A DNA stretch of 64,000 nucleotides from Lasiosphaeris hirsuta (taxonomy: Eukaryota > Ascomycota > Sordariomycetes > Sordariales > Lasiosphaeriaceae), in contig JAUKUA010000003.1 of the NCBI GenBank assembly GCA_030549175.1, positions 2,480,001 to 2,544,000 on the forward strand, given 5' to 3'. Position numbers and translations under genes: made by a program. Within the stretch, counting starts at the first letter, position 1, and every line of letters begins with the position of its first letter. The notes beneath the pieces were generated by a model. That model ran no database searches and was not told where the DNA came from. It was given only the letters and a program-made list of their open reading frames with translations. Positions 20,888 to 32,000 of this stretch are shown here, piece by piece.

Positions 20888-22815
20888 TCAGACATCATCC
20901 TTGAGCTTCCACTTTGCGTTCTTCCCTCTCTTCCCAGTGCTCTCTGCCAGCAGGTCAAAAGAGGCCTTGATCTGTATCTTGGAGCACTTTTCTTCCGATG
21001 CAAAGAGCTCAATGATGCCGACCTTGCTGAGAGCTGGCTTCGTCTTCATGAGATTGATCAACTTATCATGCATCTCCCGGGGCAGAGGCATCGGCGATTT
21101 CTTGCCAGCTGCGATCCCTTGTGTAAGTGCCTTGGGTCCATTGGTAGTTGAGGATGAAGCCATCGGGTTCGGAACAATATTGGATGCGGCCAGCAGACAG
21201 GAGCCGGCAATCGTGGCGGGTGCAGATTCAGATGCGGTCGACGGTTCGTTATCTGCGGCAGACTTCCAGTACAAGTCCGAGAAAGGGTCGATCCCAGAAT
21301 GGTGGTCGAGAGATTCTATCCCCGAAGTTAGTTACGGTGCTCTAGATGGCATTGCGATCATGAGCGCTTACCAAGTATGAACTCCATCCGGTATTTATAG
21401 ACCCTTGCAGGGCTGTTGAGTCGCTTGCGGTTCTCCCAGCAGAGACCGGTGCACTCGGGTTCCATGCCTCCAGAAAAGACCAGGCGTGCAGGACCAATAT
21501 CATCAGAGTCATCCAGGAAACCGTCCATGTCCTCGTCAATATCCATATCGTCGTCCTCATCATCCAGCTCGTCAACATCCTCACCGTCTTCCTCCTGCCA
21601 CTCAGCCTCCGAATCATAGTCGTAGTCCAGGGGGAGGATGTTTTTGGAAATGGGATTTCTGGCAACAGGACGGAGACTTTTGACGCCGGCTGGAAGACCG
21701 CTAATGGTGCCGACATATGGTGGTCTGACATCTTCCTTGAATTTGAGAGATTTTACCGGAACCGCTCTCAGTGCTTCTAGGGTATGCTGAATCTGCTCGT
21801 TTTGCGACTTGGTGGTAAGATCAACAGGGAGTGAGGATAGCTCATGGTACTCGGCCATGATCTTCTTGACGCTCGGGTAAACGCGGCCACGTCGGCGCTT
21901 AGAAGGGAACGGTAGCTTGAGAGCCTCAAGTAGACTGGTGTGATTGAGTGCAACCTCGCCTCGCTTTCCCTCAACATACTCGCTGAGTATCTCGGACTTG
22001 ACTTCTCTTGTCTCCTCGTCCATCTCGTAGGGAATTTTGGCCACTGTAACATTTTCCTTTACAAAAAATGGCTTGAACAGCTGATCATAGGCTGAAATGC
22101 TCGTTACCGCCACCTTCGAGGATGTGCCTGTGGGGTTGGTGTCATTTTCGTCGGGCTTAGTTGTGGTGTGCTTGTTTTGCGGAGTCGATGAGTTGCGCAT
22201 AGTTATTCCCATGTTAGTTAGCTTTGGCTGGCTGCGCATCTTCTTCGCATTCTCCTCGTCCTTCTTCTTCTTCTCGGCCTCTTTCTTGGCTACTCTCTCG
22301 GCAGCCTTCTTGTCCTTCTCTTCCTGTTTCTTCTTCTCAACTTCCTGCCTCTTGATCTCGCGCTGCTTCTCAGCCTCCTGTTTCTTCAACTCGCGCTCCT
22401 TCTCCCTCTGTAGCTTGGTCTCCTCTGGGTCTTGCTTAGAACGCTTCGCTTTCTTGCGTTGTGGAAGGGGTAGTTTCTGGACTGGCGCGGGAACAGCGGA
22501 ATCGCATAGGACTCGATTCGAGGTAAGGTTAGGAGATGGAGAATTTCCGTCGAGAGGGCTACTGCCCGATGCAGTCAGGCCGGGACTGCTTTTCATAGGC
22601 GAGCAGACCAGGCGCTCGGGAGGCATCAAGGAGACATTGTTTTCCTCTGTAAGTGTTGGTCAGCTTGGAATTCTAGGAGAAAATAGTTCGTGGCGCAGGG
22701 TGTACTCACTGTCGCTCGAAGAATCGAGATGGTTCGTGTCCTGGAAATCGGTCGGCTCGCCAGCCTCATGCTCGGCGAAGTCGTGGTGAGATCGCTTCCG
22801 GCTGGTCGACTCCAT
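20888..22815 (-). CDS. cac1: Chromatin assembly factor 1 large subunit (Rlf2/Cac1/p150)
   Basis: Largest subunit of CAF-1, which deposits H3-H4 on newly replicated DNA in the nucleus. Three exons: 22815-22710, 22646-21372 and 21315-20888, giving 602 residues. The joins give SSSDKENNVSLMPPERL and KYRMEFILESLDHHSG. Residues about 99-173 are the charged KER coiled coil of Lys, Glu and Arg. SAYDQLFKPFFVKENVTVA follows near residue 225. The CAF1A region (about 336-418) contains RPPYVGT, LDYDYDSEAEWQEEDGED and an Asp/Glu-rich stretch, and the C-terminal 100 residues form the winged-helix DNA-binding end (ALSKVGIIELFASEEKCSK). A PCNA-binding-like motif after the KER region (QPKLTNMG from Gln175) lacks the usual aromatic pair. 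Promoter sites suggest S-phase control. Confidence 0.9.
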
Positions 22816-23121
22816 TTTGGAAGGTGCAGAAGATGCGGAAAGAGGCGTGGTGCCTCGGGAGATTGTGCCTTCAGGCGTGCAGATATCGTGATGGTTGTAG
22901 GTCGAAAGGGACCAGTATTTGAAAGAATACGGCCAGTAGAAATTATTACATTTGTTGACGGTCGTGAAGATAGCCGACGATGCTAATTCAGGTCGGGTTT
23001 AGTTGCTGTGACCGCCGGGTTGAAGGTTGGGAAGATGCGGAGTTCAAGAGTTGCGTTGTGGATAGCGGCAAGTGGAAAGAAGGTCGATTGGTATATCGAG
23101 GGTCGGGCTCAGGCCGGGGAA

Positions 23122-23127
23122 ACGCGT
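23122..23127. promoter_or_regulatory. MCB-type box ACGCGT upstream of cac1
   Basis: ACGCGT, the core recognised by the MBF cell-cycle factor in yeasts, about 307 bp before the cac1 start codon. CAF-1 is needed in S phase, which fits. Binding is inferred. Confidence 0.4.
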
Positions 23128-23170
23128 CTGGTTCGTGACTGCTTTCCGCAGCGCGTGTGAAATGCAGGGA

Positions 23171-23177
23171 TTTCGCG
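23171..23177. promoter_or_regulatory. SCB/E2F-like TTTCGCG upstream of cac1
   Basis: TTTCGCG lies about 350 bp before the cac1 ATG, only 44 bp beyond the MCB-type box. It matches SBF/E2F-type half sites; binding is inferred. Confidence 0.3.
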
Positions 23178-23342
23178 TTATGCAGGACCCCCGCTACGGA
23201 AAGGAAAGTGGTAGCGTGTGTGGCTTGAGATAGATTTGAGTGTGGCTGAGGCAGTAAGGTCTTGTCCTTTTGGTCATGTTGGGGGCTTTGGAAAGAAGGC
23301 AAAAACTTGGGTGACCTGGAGCTCTCACGATTGCAGCGAAAA

Positions 23343-23350
23343 TTTGGCGG
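23343..23350. promoter_or_regulatory. E2F-like TTTGGCGG upstream of cac1
   Basis: TTTGGCGG, close to the metazoan E2F consensus, about 530 bp before the cac1 ATG. Together with the two nearer sites it suggests a cell-cycle cluster, but its role is unproven. Confidence 0.25.
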
Positions 23351-24168
23351 TTTTGAGGTCCGGTGAAGTGCTGAAGTTTCAAGACTTGTTGCAAAACTGA
23401 TTGCTGCTGAGTGTCAAGCGGGGTTGACGTCGCGATGCTGTGCTGCTTCAAGTTGCGCTGGCTTAGCACTAGCCATGCCGCACAAAACCCTAACCCTACA
23501 TGCTATGGACTACACTGGATGCTTGGGCCAGCCGCGCCCCCCCCCCCCTAACTCTTCCTATTCTAGCTGCAACAGTTCATTCCTACACCCCTCCTCTTCA
23601 ATTGCGTGTGAGTCGCAAAGGAAACCCCTAGAAACGGCCCAGTCTTCAAGGCAGCAGGCAGACAGAACTCAGTCGCCCCTAACACCAAGATATACATAAC
23701 TCGTAAATACAAAAGCAGACTATCTGGCCATTCCCCATTGCGGGCGGACACTCCCACACCCGCGCAGTCATTATCCGGAGCGGATAATTAAGCGGAAGGC
23801 TGTTGGCGGTGTGGCAGCCGGGACCCAACATCATGCTGGACGATTTTATCATATGCGTCACCCTATAACAGCCACCACTATAATCTATACCACCGACCTA
23901 CTTATGTCTTAGTTCATAATTTCCATGCCGCAAACTCGCAAAACTTGGTCCCGGGACAGACGGATTACCGGAACCCTGTTTCCGCTACGCCGGTTCCTGT
24001 TCCTAAGTCCCCCAAAACCTTGCGAGAGCCACCTCCACATTCCCTGTTCTAGCTCGCTATGGACCACGTGTTATCAGATTTTGGTTGATGTCGAGTGTCG
24101 TCATGCATACATCTAGGGACATGAGGCTATTGAGCAACATTACGGGGGACTCGAAACGGGGCGGGCAT

Positions 24169-24192
24169 GGGGGGGGGGGGGGGGGGGGGGGG
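24169..24192. repeat. 24-base G homopolymer
   Basis: Uninterrupted run of 24 G on the plus strand in gene-free DNA. Such runs are unstable, and their length is often misread in assemblies. Confidence 0.8.
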
Positions 24193-24409
24193 CGCGTTGC
24201 AATAGCATCGTACCCAGGATACAATAGTTTGCTTTCACATCTCTGACCTTTTCAGACAGGACCGTGTATGGGATCATTGTTTTAGCTCCAGGGGTATTCC
24301 ATTGTATTAGAGTCGTAGATGTCCCTTCGTCTTCCAAGGTATCTCCAATTAATAGAACCGGCATGCCTAGAAGCAGCTTTGGGTAAATGAAAAATAACGA
24401 TTGTACTCC

Positions 24410-24427
24410 AAAAAAAAAAAAAAAAAA
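24410..24427. repeat. 18-base A homopolymer
   Basis: Run of 18 A on the plus strand, 217 bp after the G run. It could be the tail of a retroposed transcript, but I see no target-site duplication or coding remnant. Confidence 0.75.
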
Positions 24428-24642
24428 GCGTCCGATCAGAGTAGGTGTAGTAAAAACAAGGCGCCAAACGACCGAAATGCCTAGGCCTTCGCCAAAGCCA
24501 TAATATGCCACCGAATTGCACCCTTCGCGCCGGAATATGCAGGAAGATTGACTTCAACGCCCATCAGTGGACGAGCCCATGTAACCCATTTTTTAATAAG
24601 TTAGAGACGAGTACGGGCACCCTTGGGGAAAATGGTGTTGTG

Positions 24643-25731
24643 TTAATCGGGGTTTGCGATGTAGAGACGGCCAGTAGTGAGCGTCATCGTGCGCTCGTCG
24701 ACGCTACCTCGCCTCTTGAGATCCTCTGGATTTCTTAAGCTCTTCTCACGTGTCACAGTGGCGTGCATTAAACTGTTAGAAGCAAGGCGAGCTGCTGTAC
24801 CGTTGAGGTCGGGGACATTGTCCAGACGCTCGTTACTGCTCCCGCTGCCGAAACTCCTTGCCTTCGCGCTCGCGCCATCATCAGCAACAGTTTGTTCGCC
24901 TTCCTTCACCTCCACCAGAGAGCCCCTTCTCTCAGGTGTGTCACCTGGACTCCACCTTCGGCCTCCACTTTGTGAGTTGGATGGTCCGAGTCCTCCGGAG
25001 GTGCGATAGGCGAGCCCTCTCCTCCCACTAGCGGTGCTGCTCCGGCTAGAGCTCCCTGTCCTTCGGTGGTGTAGCCTCTGGATGGCGGCATCGTCATCAT
25101 CGCTATCCTCCCCCTCCACTTCGGTTGCGCTTAGCCGGAGTGGAACGCCGCCAACGCCAACTAGGTTGCTGTCGGGAGAGTATCCGATGACAGCGGGTTT
25201 ACCGTGATGCCGGATCTTGGCAGCAACCTTACCGCCTGCGGAGCTCAGACCGGTCGACGTGCGCCCAGTGTTGATAGTCGATCCAAGGCCTAGGCCGCTA
25301 TTAGACCCAACCACTTCAAGCTGTGCCCGCATCTTGGCGGCGCGCTGTTGCGCTTGTAGTCGTGGGTCCTCATATTGCGCGCGGTCACACCATACCGTGG
25401 CTTTCTGCTTTCTGAGCAGCGCCACGTAGCTGATAGCTTGCGAGGAGCCCGGAGCGCCGCCCGAGCGGCTCGAGGTTGATCGCCTGATGTCGGTTGTCGG
25501 CGATGTTCTGTACGCTGCGGGGGGGGCCATGGCGGCGCCGCTCGACACGGTGCTAAAGGTATTGACGCTAGGCGACCGACGCTGATGTTGCGCCTGCGGT
25601 TGGGCAAGATACATGTTTTGAGGGGCTTGTAAGGTCTGAGGGCCTGACGGCTGATATGGCGTGGACGGGATATTTGACGATGTCGTCCTCGTACGGCTGT
25701 GCGAATAACCTGCGTCGGCTGAAGGATCCAT
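24643..25731 (-). CDS. Fungal protein of unknown function, Ser/Arg-rich
   Basis: Single-exon protein of 362 residues if started at MDPSADAGYSHS; an in-frame ATG at 25770 would add 13 residues. No known domain is recognised. The N-terminal 120 residues are Ser/Pro/Gln-rich and look disordered. A basic core (about residues 122-185) reads SYVALLRKQKATVWCDRAQ, then EDPRLQAQQRAAKMRAQLE and KVAAKIRHHGKPAVIGYSP. This is the best candidate for a folded or RNA-binding part. An acidic Asp stretch (EGEDSDDDDAAIQ) and more low-complexity sequence follow. Good codon use over the full length and the ordered core suggest a real gene. A palindrome TTGGCGCCAA lies about 500 bp upstream at 26225-26234. Function is not inferred. 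Confidence 0.72.
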   Translation of the reverse strand: MDPSADAGYSHSRTRTTSSNIPSTPYQPSGPQTLQAPQNMYLAQPQAQHQRRSPSVNTFSTVSSGAAMAPPAAYRTSPTTDIRRSTSSRSGGAPGSSQAISYVALLRKQKATVWCDRAQYEDPRLQAQQRAAKMRAQLEVVGSNSGLGLGSTINTGRTSTGLSSAGGKVAAKIRHHGKPAVIGYSPDSNLVGVGGVPLRLSATEVEGEDSDDDDAAIQRLHHRRTGSSSRSSTASGRRGLAYRTSGGLGPSNSQSGGRRWSPGDTPERRGSLVEVKEGEQTVADDGASAKARSFGSGSSNERLDNVPDLNGTAARLASNSLMHATVTREKSLRNPEDLKRRGSVDERTMTLTTGRLYIANPD

Positions 25732-26651
25732 GATGGGCGGTCGCCGGCGCGAGAAATTGGTATCTATCATTCTACGCTCGGCCAACCACGCATGCGGGGG
25801 CGTGAATGCAGGGCACCCAATGCCCGAACGAGGACTTGTAAAACGGTTTGCAGCCGCCGGTTGTGGACTCGGGGAATCGACAAGGGAGGAATCGAGGTTC
25901 GGTGGACTACTAAACGTCGAGGTTGGCGATTGAGGAATTCGCAGGGGAGGAAGGGGATGTGATAGCGATGCTGAGTGGCGGGAATCTGATTGGGCGATTG
26001 CCGCGGCGCTTGAGAGACAGTTGAAGTAGCAGACACTTGCCCGGCGCTTGCATCGGCCAAGAAATGTAAGACGCTCACAAATTCCAACACAGAATCCGTT
26101 ATCCTAAGCGATTCATAAAAGAAGGCTTGGGGTGAGCTGAGCTGAGCGAGGTCGAGGGGAGGAGGTGGGATGCGGGATGCGCGACTCAAAAGGGCGGCGC
26201 CATGGAGATTTGGGCTAAGCTAAGTTGGCGCCAAATCCCACGTTGCAGTGGGCCCTGGTTCGATGATGTTATGCCTGTGGAGTTGATCCGTGCGTCGGCT
26301 GGGTGCACAACAGGAAAAGGCCCTTGTCTGGGCCCTGTTTACTGTTCACGCCCTGCGACCTAAGGCGCCGCAGGGTTTGGCCGATTTCACTCACTGTTGC
26401 ATTCCATTTCTTGTTTCCATCTCTCCCGCCCGCCTTCCTCTTCAAGCTGGGTATTGGGTATGCACGTAGTATGGTAGCTGGGTCACTTTGATTTCCCCTC
26501 TAAATCTCGTCTTTACTTTACACCAAGACCCCTTAGGCAGTGGGACTCAAACTGTAGATACCTTATTACACTAATGTGCCATATAGGACAATTTAGCATC
26601 CTAGGGGATTACGAAATGGAGAACGCCGCAGGCATGACCGCTGCCACTGAT

Positions 26652-26676
26652 AAGCTCACCAGATCCTGGTGAGCTT
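26652..26676. repeat. Perfect 11-bp inverted repeat with 3-nt loop
   Basis: Left arm AAGCTCACCAG (26652-26662), loop ATC, right arm CTGGTGAGCTT (26666-26676). All 11 pairs match. It lies in intergenic DNA, with a small open frame starting 43 bp downstream. No T-run follows. Role unknown. Confidence 0.75.
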
Positions 26677-26718
26677 TGTCCTGCGTGGGCAGCTGAAAGC
26701 TAAAACCCACAAAGTAAA

Positions 26719-26982
26719 ATGCCATCAGAGAGCAACACCAGGGGTTCCCAGTACAAGTCGTGCGGCCACCAGTTTTCGAATCTTCCTAAGACCGGTGCAA
26801 GTGTCTGGTACCCCCATTACCGAGGCTTTACTGGTAATGGGTGTCCACAGCAGGATTCGAGATCTCATTCCCGTCCCACTAATGGTGGCTCGAGGATTCC
26901 GGATGGAGCCCCCTATGGTTCGATAGTGCTCGGGCATCAGCGTTGCATCAACTACATCCTGGATGAGCAACTGCGGCTATGA
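26719..26982 (+). CDS. Weak candidate: 87-residue Ser/Gly/Tyr-rich protein
   Basis: Open frame starting MPSESNTRGSQYKSCGHQF. The first 15 residues recall small fungal proteins rich in Gly, Ser, Asn and Tyr, but the rest does not follow that pattern, and two other frames here are also open, so it may be chance or a decayed copy. No intron, leader or TATA evidence. Listed only because it lies just after a perfect hairpin in an otherwise empty gap. Confidence 0.2.
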   Translation: MPSESNTRGSQYKSCGHQFSNLPKTGASVWYPHYRGFTGNGCPQQDSRSHSRPTNGGSRIPDGAPYGSIVLGHQRCINYILDEQLRL

Positions 26983-29067
26983 TGTCTTCCTGAAGCAGGC
27001 GAGCAAATCATAATTCATTCTTACAACTATTCGAAACAGCAAGAGGAGAGGCACGGGTGCAACAGGGCCCCGCGAAACATCATCGACGGCGCCACGTGGT
27101 GTGCGCATTGTCTTTCCTTTATTGCTGCCCAGCACTAACATCTAGGAATGCTGCTCAATTAATACTACCACATCAGCCATGATTACAGCCCTGGAATTGA
27201 TACCAGTCAATTGCACTCAAGCCGATACTTGGCCTTGTTTTTCCTTTTGTCTTTTAAATCGAGGGGTGATGTTAGAGAATTGTTTGTTATGTTGTAGGAT
27301 GTTAGTAGATGGGCAGAAAACGGAAAGACAATATGCGTACCACGTGGGTGCATTCTCTCGGCCAAATAGCAAGGAGGCTCAACAATGGGCAGGCGGCTGG
27401 TTGGCTGGCTCATGCCGGACTTGGGCAATTTAGTGGACGTCGCTAGCACAATGATGGCTTTGCATGCGGGAGCGAGTTCCGTTCCGGGACGAACAGCCCC
27501 GCGGGAAGTCCGATGGTGGTTGAAACCGCAGCAGCGCCGCAATTGAGTTCCCATTGCTGACCTTCTTGGTGAGCTGTGCTCCGGCGCGAGGTCCGCCGCC
27601 TGCCATCCTCCAATATCCGCACTAAAGTAAAGGCATTTTGCCATTCATTTCTTTGGGCTCGGTTGTGTCTTCTTCATCAGGCCCAGAGAGCGATTCGCTG
27701 ACCAACGTCTTTGGTTGAGTGGAAGTTCAGGCCCCAACAAGCCACAAGACAACCGGAGAAATAGGGTACTGCCACGAAGACCTCGGATTTTTTATACAAT
27801 ATCACCCAATAGCGAAATATATAAACTGGAGGTTTACGTACGTAATATGCACGACGAACACACATTGTCCAACAAGAGCGCCTCCCACACCAGGCTATGA
27901 CCGCATGGAAGCGAGGGGTGGTGAGCGCGCGCAGCGCGGGGAGCTAGAGCCTAGCTGCGGGGCATGAATACAGACCTGCGCGGTATCGCATTCATCGCCC
28001 GGACTCGCCTTACCTGCTTCAAAAGCCGGACAACACTATCTGACGGGCAGATAAGCGCTGGACTAGCACCGTACTTCTACATGCGATTTTGATGACTCCG
28101 ACTTACGGAACCGCCGTGTATTCCTGTGACCTGCGATTTGGCTGATAATGGATATCTCTAACCGTCGAACGGTGTTGAGGAAGTAAAAGTTTCTGATAGA
28201 AAACACACATCCCGAGATGTGTGCATTTGACGCGCGAACCTGATAAGCACGACGGCCACAACCGCGGGGTTGTATGCGGGTGATGGGAGATAAGAGATGA
28301 GAAGTTGGCGGGTTCGGCTTCCGATACCAAAAGAAATCTTTGACGATCTCGGCGGGTAAGACATGTTCGACCGGAGCTAGAGCGACGACGTGTGTGTTCT
28401 GAGATGAGTGGCCTGGAATACATTACCGAAAGCCACCGAAAGCCCGGGTCTCACGGGGTCTCACAGCACTCGTGATGTCGCGATCCAAGAGCCGGCATCG
28501 CAGCGATGCGATGCGTTGGGTGTCTTGATTTCCAACCTCGCCAGCGGTGACTCGTCGCGCCGGTAGCGCCGAATCTACAATGTGCGAAGAGAGAGGCTGA
28601 AACAGGAATTCCATATAGGGTACGGATATGTGCGTATAATGCGGAAAGCGCCGTTTTGTGTTCTGGTGGCCAACTATTATCGTAGATTCGATTGCCACCT
28701 CCCCTCCCGTCTAGTGCACTAGCACCAAAATGTTGGTGGCAGGTGGCCGGCCAGCCAGTGGAGTGGGCCGCTATAGTGGCCCCTTTGCCGATTTCCGGGG
28801 CAGGCACGAAGCACGGTACACCGCTTGCTTGTAGGAAATGGGATGGAACCTTGAAAGAAAGTGAGTGGTAAAAAGTGAAAAGTGAAAACTTGGTATCTGC
28901 AAACCGCTCGCTTCCCTCTGAAGATGATCTCCAGCAGGATGCGGGGAGCCTTTCGTATCCAGTAATCCCCCGACAAGCTTTTGGGATGCCGACGTCCGTC
29001 TGATCTTTGCTGGCTACCCATTCGACCGACTTCCCCTCCCGCGCAACACTGCTGTGAGCTTGACGTC

Positions 29068-32000
29068 ATGAAGTGAGACAGCCAAGTTGAAATGCGATTC
29101 GCGCTTTGGGATTGAAACTGACGACGCGCCAAGATTTGCAAAAGAGCTCGAGCAAGAAGCGGTTCCAGGTAAGAAGCCCCTTTCTCAACCCATTTTGGAG
29201 CCCAATGTGTCTCGAACTAGGGGCTGGAAACTTGCAATTGCGAGTGTGGATGTTGGATTGCTGGAGCGCATGAGACGGGCAAGTTGGGTAGCCAATGCAT
29301 GTTGCTGAAGCGTCGCGGTAGACTGGGGCGATGATGCACGCTGGGAACCGGGGCTAATCAATGCTGGGCAAAACGCAGAATGGCGCGTCAAATACCTAAA
29401 CTATAAGGCCGGCAAAAAGCACATCAAGGCCGTGTCCCGGGCGATCCATCGTGCCAGCGGTACGCCGCCCCTAGGAAAGCGTGGAGATCTTCCCGCCCAT
29501 ACGCCGAATGCCGGGTTTTCTAGTGCCGGCCGCACCTCCACTTCAACCCGGGGCGCCAATGGCTCCGTATCCGCCCCCGCCGGCGGCATCGGGTCCGTCC
29601 AATCCAGCCCAGAAGCTCTCAGGCGGGTTCCTGCCAAGCCGGCCGTGTCCATCAAAGAAAACGAACATTCTGGCCTTGCTCGGTCTCCAGGGAGTGGAAT
29701 GCAATATGGCAGTTTCGCTGCCGCTAGTGACCGGAACGATTGGGCTCTCCCAGCTCCCGCCATACGGGTTCCTTCGAGAGCCAGCGAGGCCATTTCTGCC
29801 CCTTCGCCGAGCCTGAACCGCCTTGCCCTTCAACGTAGTACATCGATGGCCACTGTGCCAACCACAGGCTTCCATTCCCCCTCCACCCTCAACCTGCCCC
29901 CTAGCGGCCCGTCCATGACACCCCGTCAGCGCCTGCATCGCATTTTTTCTGCAGGCTCTACCGTAACTCGTCAGGCTTCGAACAAGCATGATATCGGTAT
30001 GCAAAGTTTTGATCAAATTCGCGCTACGGAACGCGAATTCCTCATGTTCCTGGATGCTGAGCTTGACAAAATTGAATCTTTCTACAGGCTGAAGGAAGAT
30101 CAGGCTTCGGAGCGCCTTGCCAATCTACGGGAACAGCTTCATGAGATGCGGAACCGGCGCACAGAGGAAATCGCCGAGTCGAAAAGGAAACGGGAGCAGG
30201 AGCACACCCCGCGACACGATGAAGACGTAGGAGAGGCGAGCAAAGATGGCGGTCTTGACTGGATAAACCCTATTAAGGCAAGACTCCTCAAGCCCGGACC
30301 CAACTCCAAAGCGCTTCAGAGGATGCACGGAACTCCGGTCATGATTGGACAGGCCCAAGATGAACGACGCGATTACGTCCGAAAGCCACCGAGTGACGAC
30401 GTTCCCTACCGAACTGCCAAACGAAAGCTCAAGCTGGCTTTGCAAGAGTTCTACCGTGGCCTCGAGCTCCTAAAGTCATACGCTCTTTTGAACCGAACTG
30501 CGTTTCGCAAGCTCAACAAAAAGTACGACAAGGCGGTTAATGCCCGTCCGCCGTACCGATATATGAACGAGAAGGTGAACAAATCCTGGTTCGTCAACAG
30601 CGATATTCTCGATGGCCACATCCATACTGTGGAGGACCTCTACGCTAGATACTTTGAGCGTGGCAATCACAAGGTCGCTGTCGGAAAGCTCCGAAACCTG
30701 AACCGACGGCCAGGTGATTCATCTGACAGTGCCTTTCGCAGCGGCCTACTCATTGGGTTCGGCGCCGTGTTCGCTGTCCAGGGGTCAATCTATGGCTCTG
30801 AGCTTCTGTTTGACGACGATCCGACTCTTGTCGAACAGACAAGTTATCTGATGCAACTCTATGGAGGGTACTTCCTCATACTTCTTCTCTTTACACTCTT
30901 CACCCTGGACTGTCGAGTGTGGACCAAAAACAAGATCAACTATCCTTTCATCTTCGAATTCGACACGAGAAACAACCTAGACTGGAAGCAACTTGCCGAG
31001 TTCCCAAGCTTTTTCTTCGCCCTCTTTGGAGTATTCATCTGGCTCAACTTCTCGAGACTTGGTGACTGGGAGGCGCTGTATCTATGGTATCCTGTCATCC
31101 TAATTTGCATTACGCTTGTCATTCTATTCCTCCCTGCTCCCCTATTTCAGCACAAGGCGAGAAGATGGCTCCTGTACTCCCATGTAAGTCACGTCCATGT
31201 CCAGGCTGCTTCTCAGGGGACTTGCTTACCAGTCGGCGGTGCAGTACCGGCTTTTTTTTGCGGGCTTTTACCCTGTAGAATTCCGGGACTTTTTCCTTGG
31301 CGATATCTGGTGCTCCCTGACTTATGCTACTTGTGTAAGTTGATAGCTGACTGCGGCTTCATGATATGCTAACAAAGCGATAGAATGTCGAGCTGTTCTT
31401 TTGTTTATACGCCCACGACTGGTACAATCCGATACAGTGTAACTCTAACCACTCACGACTCATGGGGTTCTTTGCCGCCCTTCCACCCATATGGCGTGCT
31501 CTTCAATGTATCCGACGTTACCATGACACCAAAAATGTGTTTCCGCATCTTGTAAACTGCGGAAAGTACATCATGTCAATATTGGCGGCAGTTCTTCTCA
31601 GTGTCTATCGAATAGACGGTTCTCGGGTCAACCTGAGCTTCTTTATCACCTTCGCGGCTCTCAATGCTGTGTATTGTTGTAAGCAAACCTCTATATCAAT
31701 CATCAGATTTGGAAATAACCTAACCATTCTTTGTGTTGCAATAGCAATATGGGATCTGTTTATGGATTTCTCTCTGCTTCAGGCCCATGCGAGGCGGCCC
31801 CTTCTTCGGGATATAACCGCTCTCAAGCAAACATGGGTCTATTATTTGATCATGGTCATCGACCCGATACTACGATTTTCGTGGATTTTCTACGCCATCT
31901 TCACCCACAACACGCAACATAGCACAGTCGTGTCATTCTTCGTTGCACTTGCCGAAGTTACGAGAAGAGGAATGTGGACCTTGTTGCGTGTCGAGAACGA

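Larger units (their letters stand above)
22816..24642. promoter_or_regulatory. Upstream region of cac1 and 3' flank of the next gene
   Basis: 1.8 kb without a gene. The first 550 bp before the cac1 ATG contain three cell-cycle-type sites, listed separately. Farther out are an 11-base C run (23537-23547), a 24-base G run and an 18-base A run. No other gene recognised. Confidence 0.5.
25732..29067. other. 3.3 kb gene-poor gap before syg1
   Basis: The longest stretch around here without a firm gene. It contains the promoter of the 24643-25731 gene on the left and of syg1 on the right, a perfect hairpin (26652-26676), a weak small-ORF candidate (26719-26982) and two CACGTG boxes (27093-27098 and 27341-27346, the latter as CACGTGGG). 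Composition is more AT-rich than around genes. No transposon signature recognised. Confidence 0.5.

Noticed and set aside
23484..23498. Telomere-like CCCTAACCCTA
   Set aside because: Only two units; no longer array, and surrounding sequence is ordinary intergenic DNA.
26521..26580. Possible minus-strand tRNA (AGTTTGAGTCC)
   Set aside because: No matching acceptor stem or A box was found.
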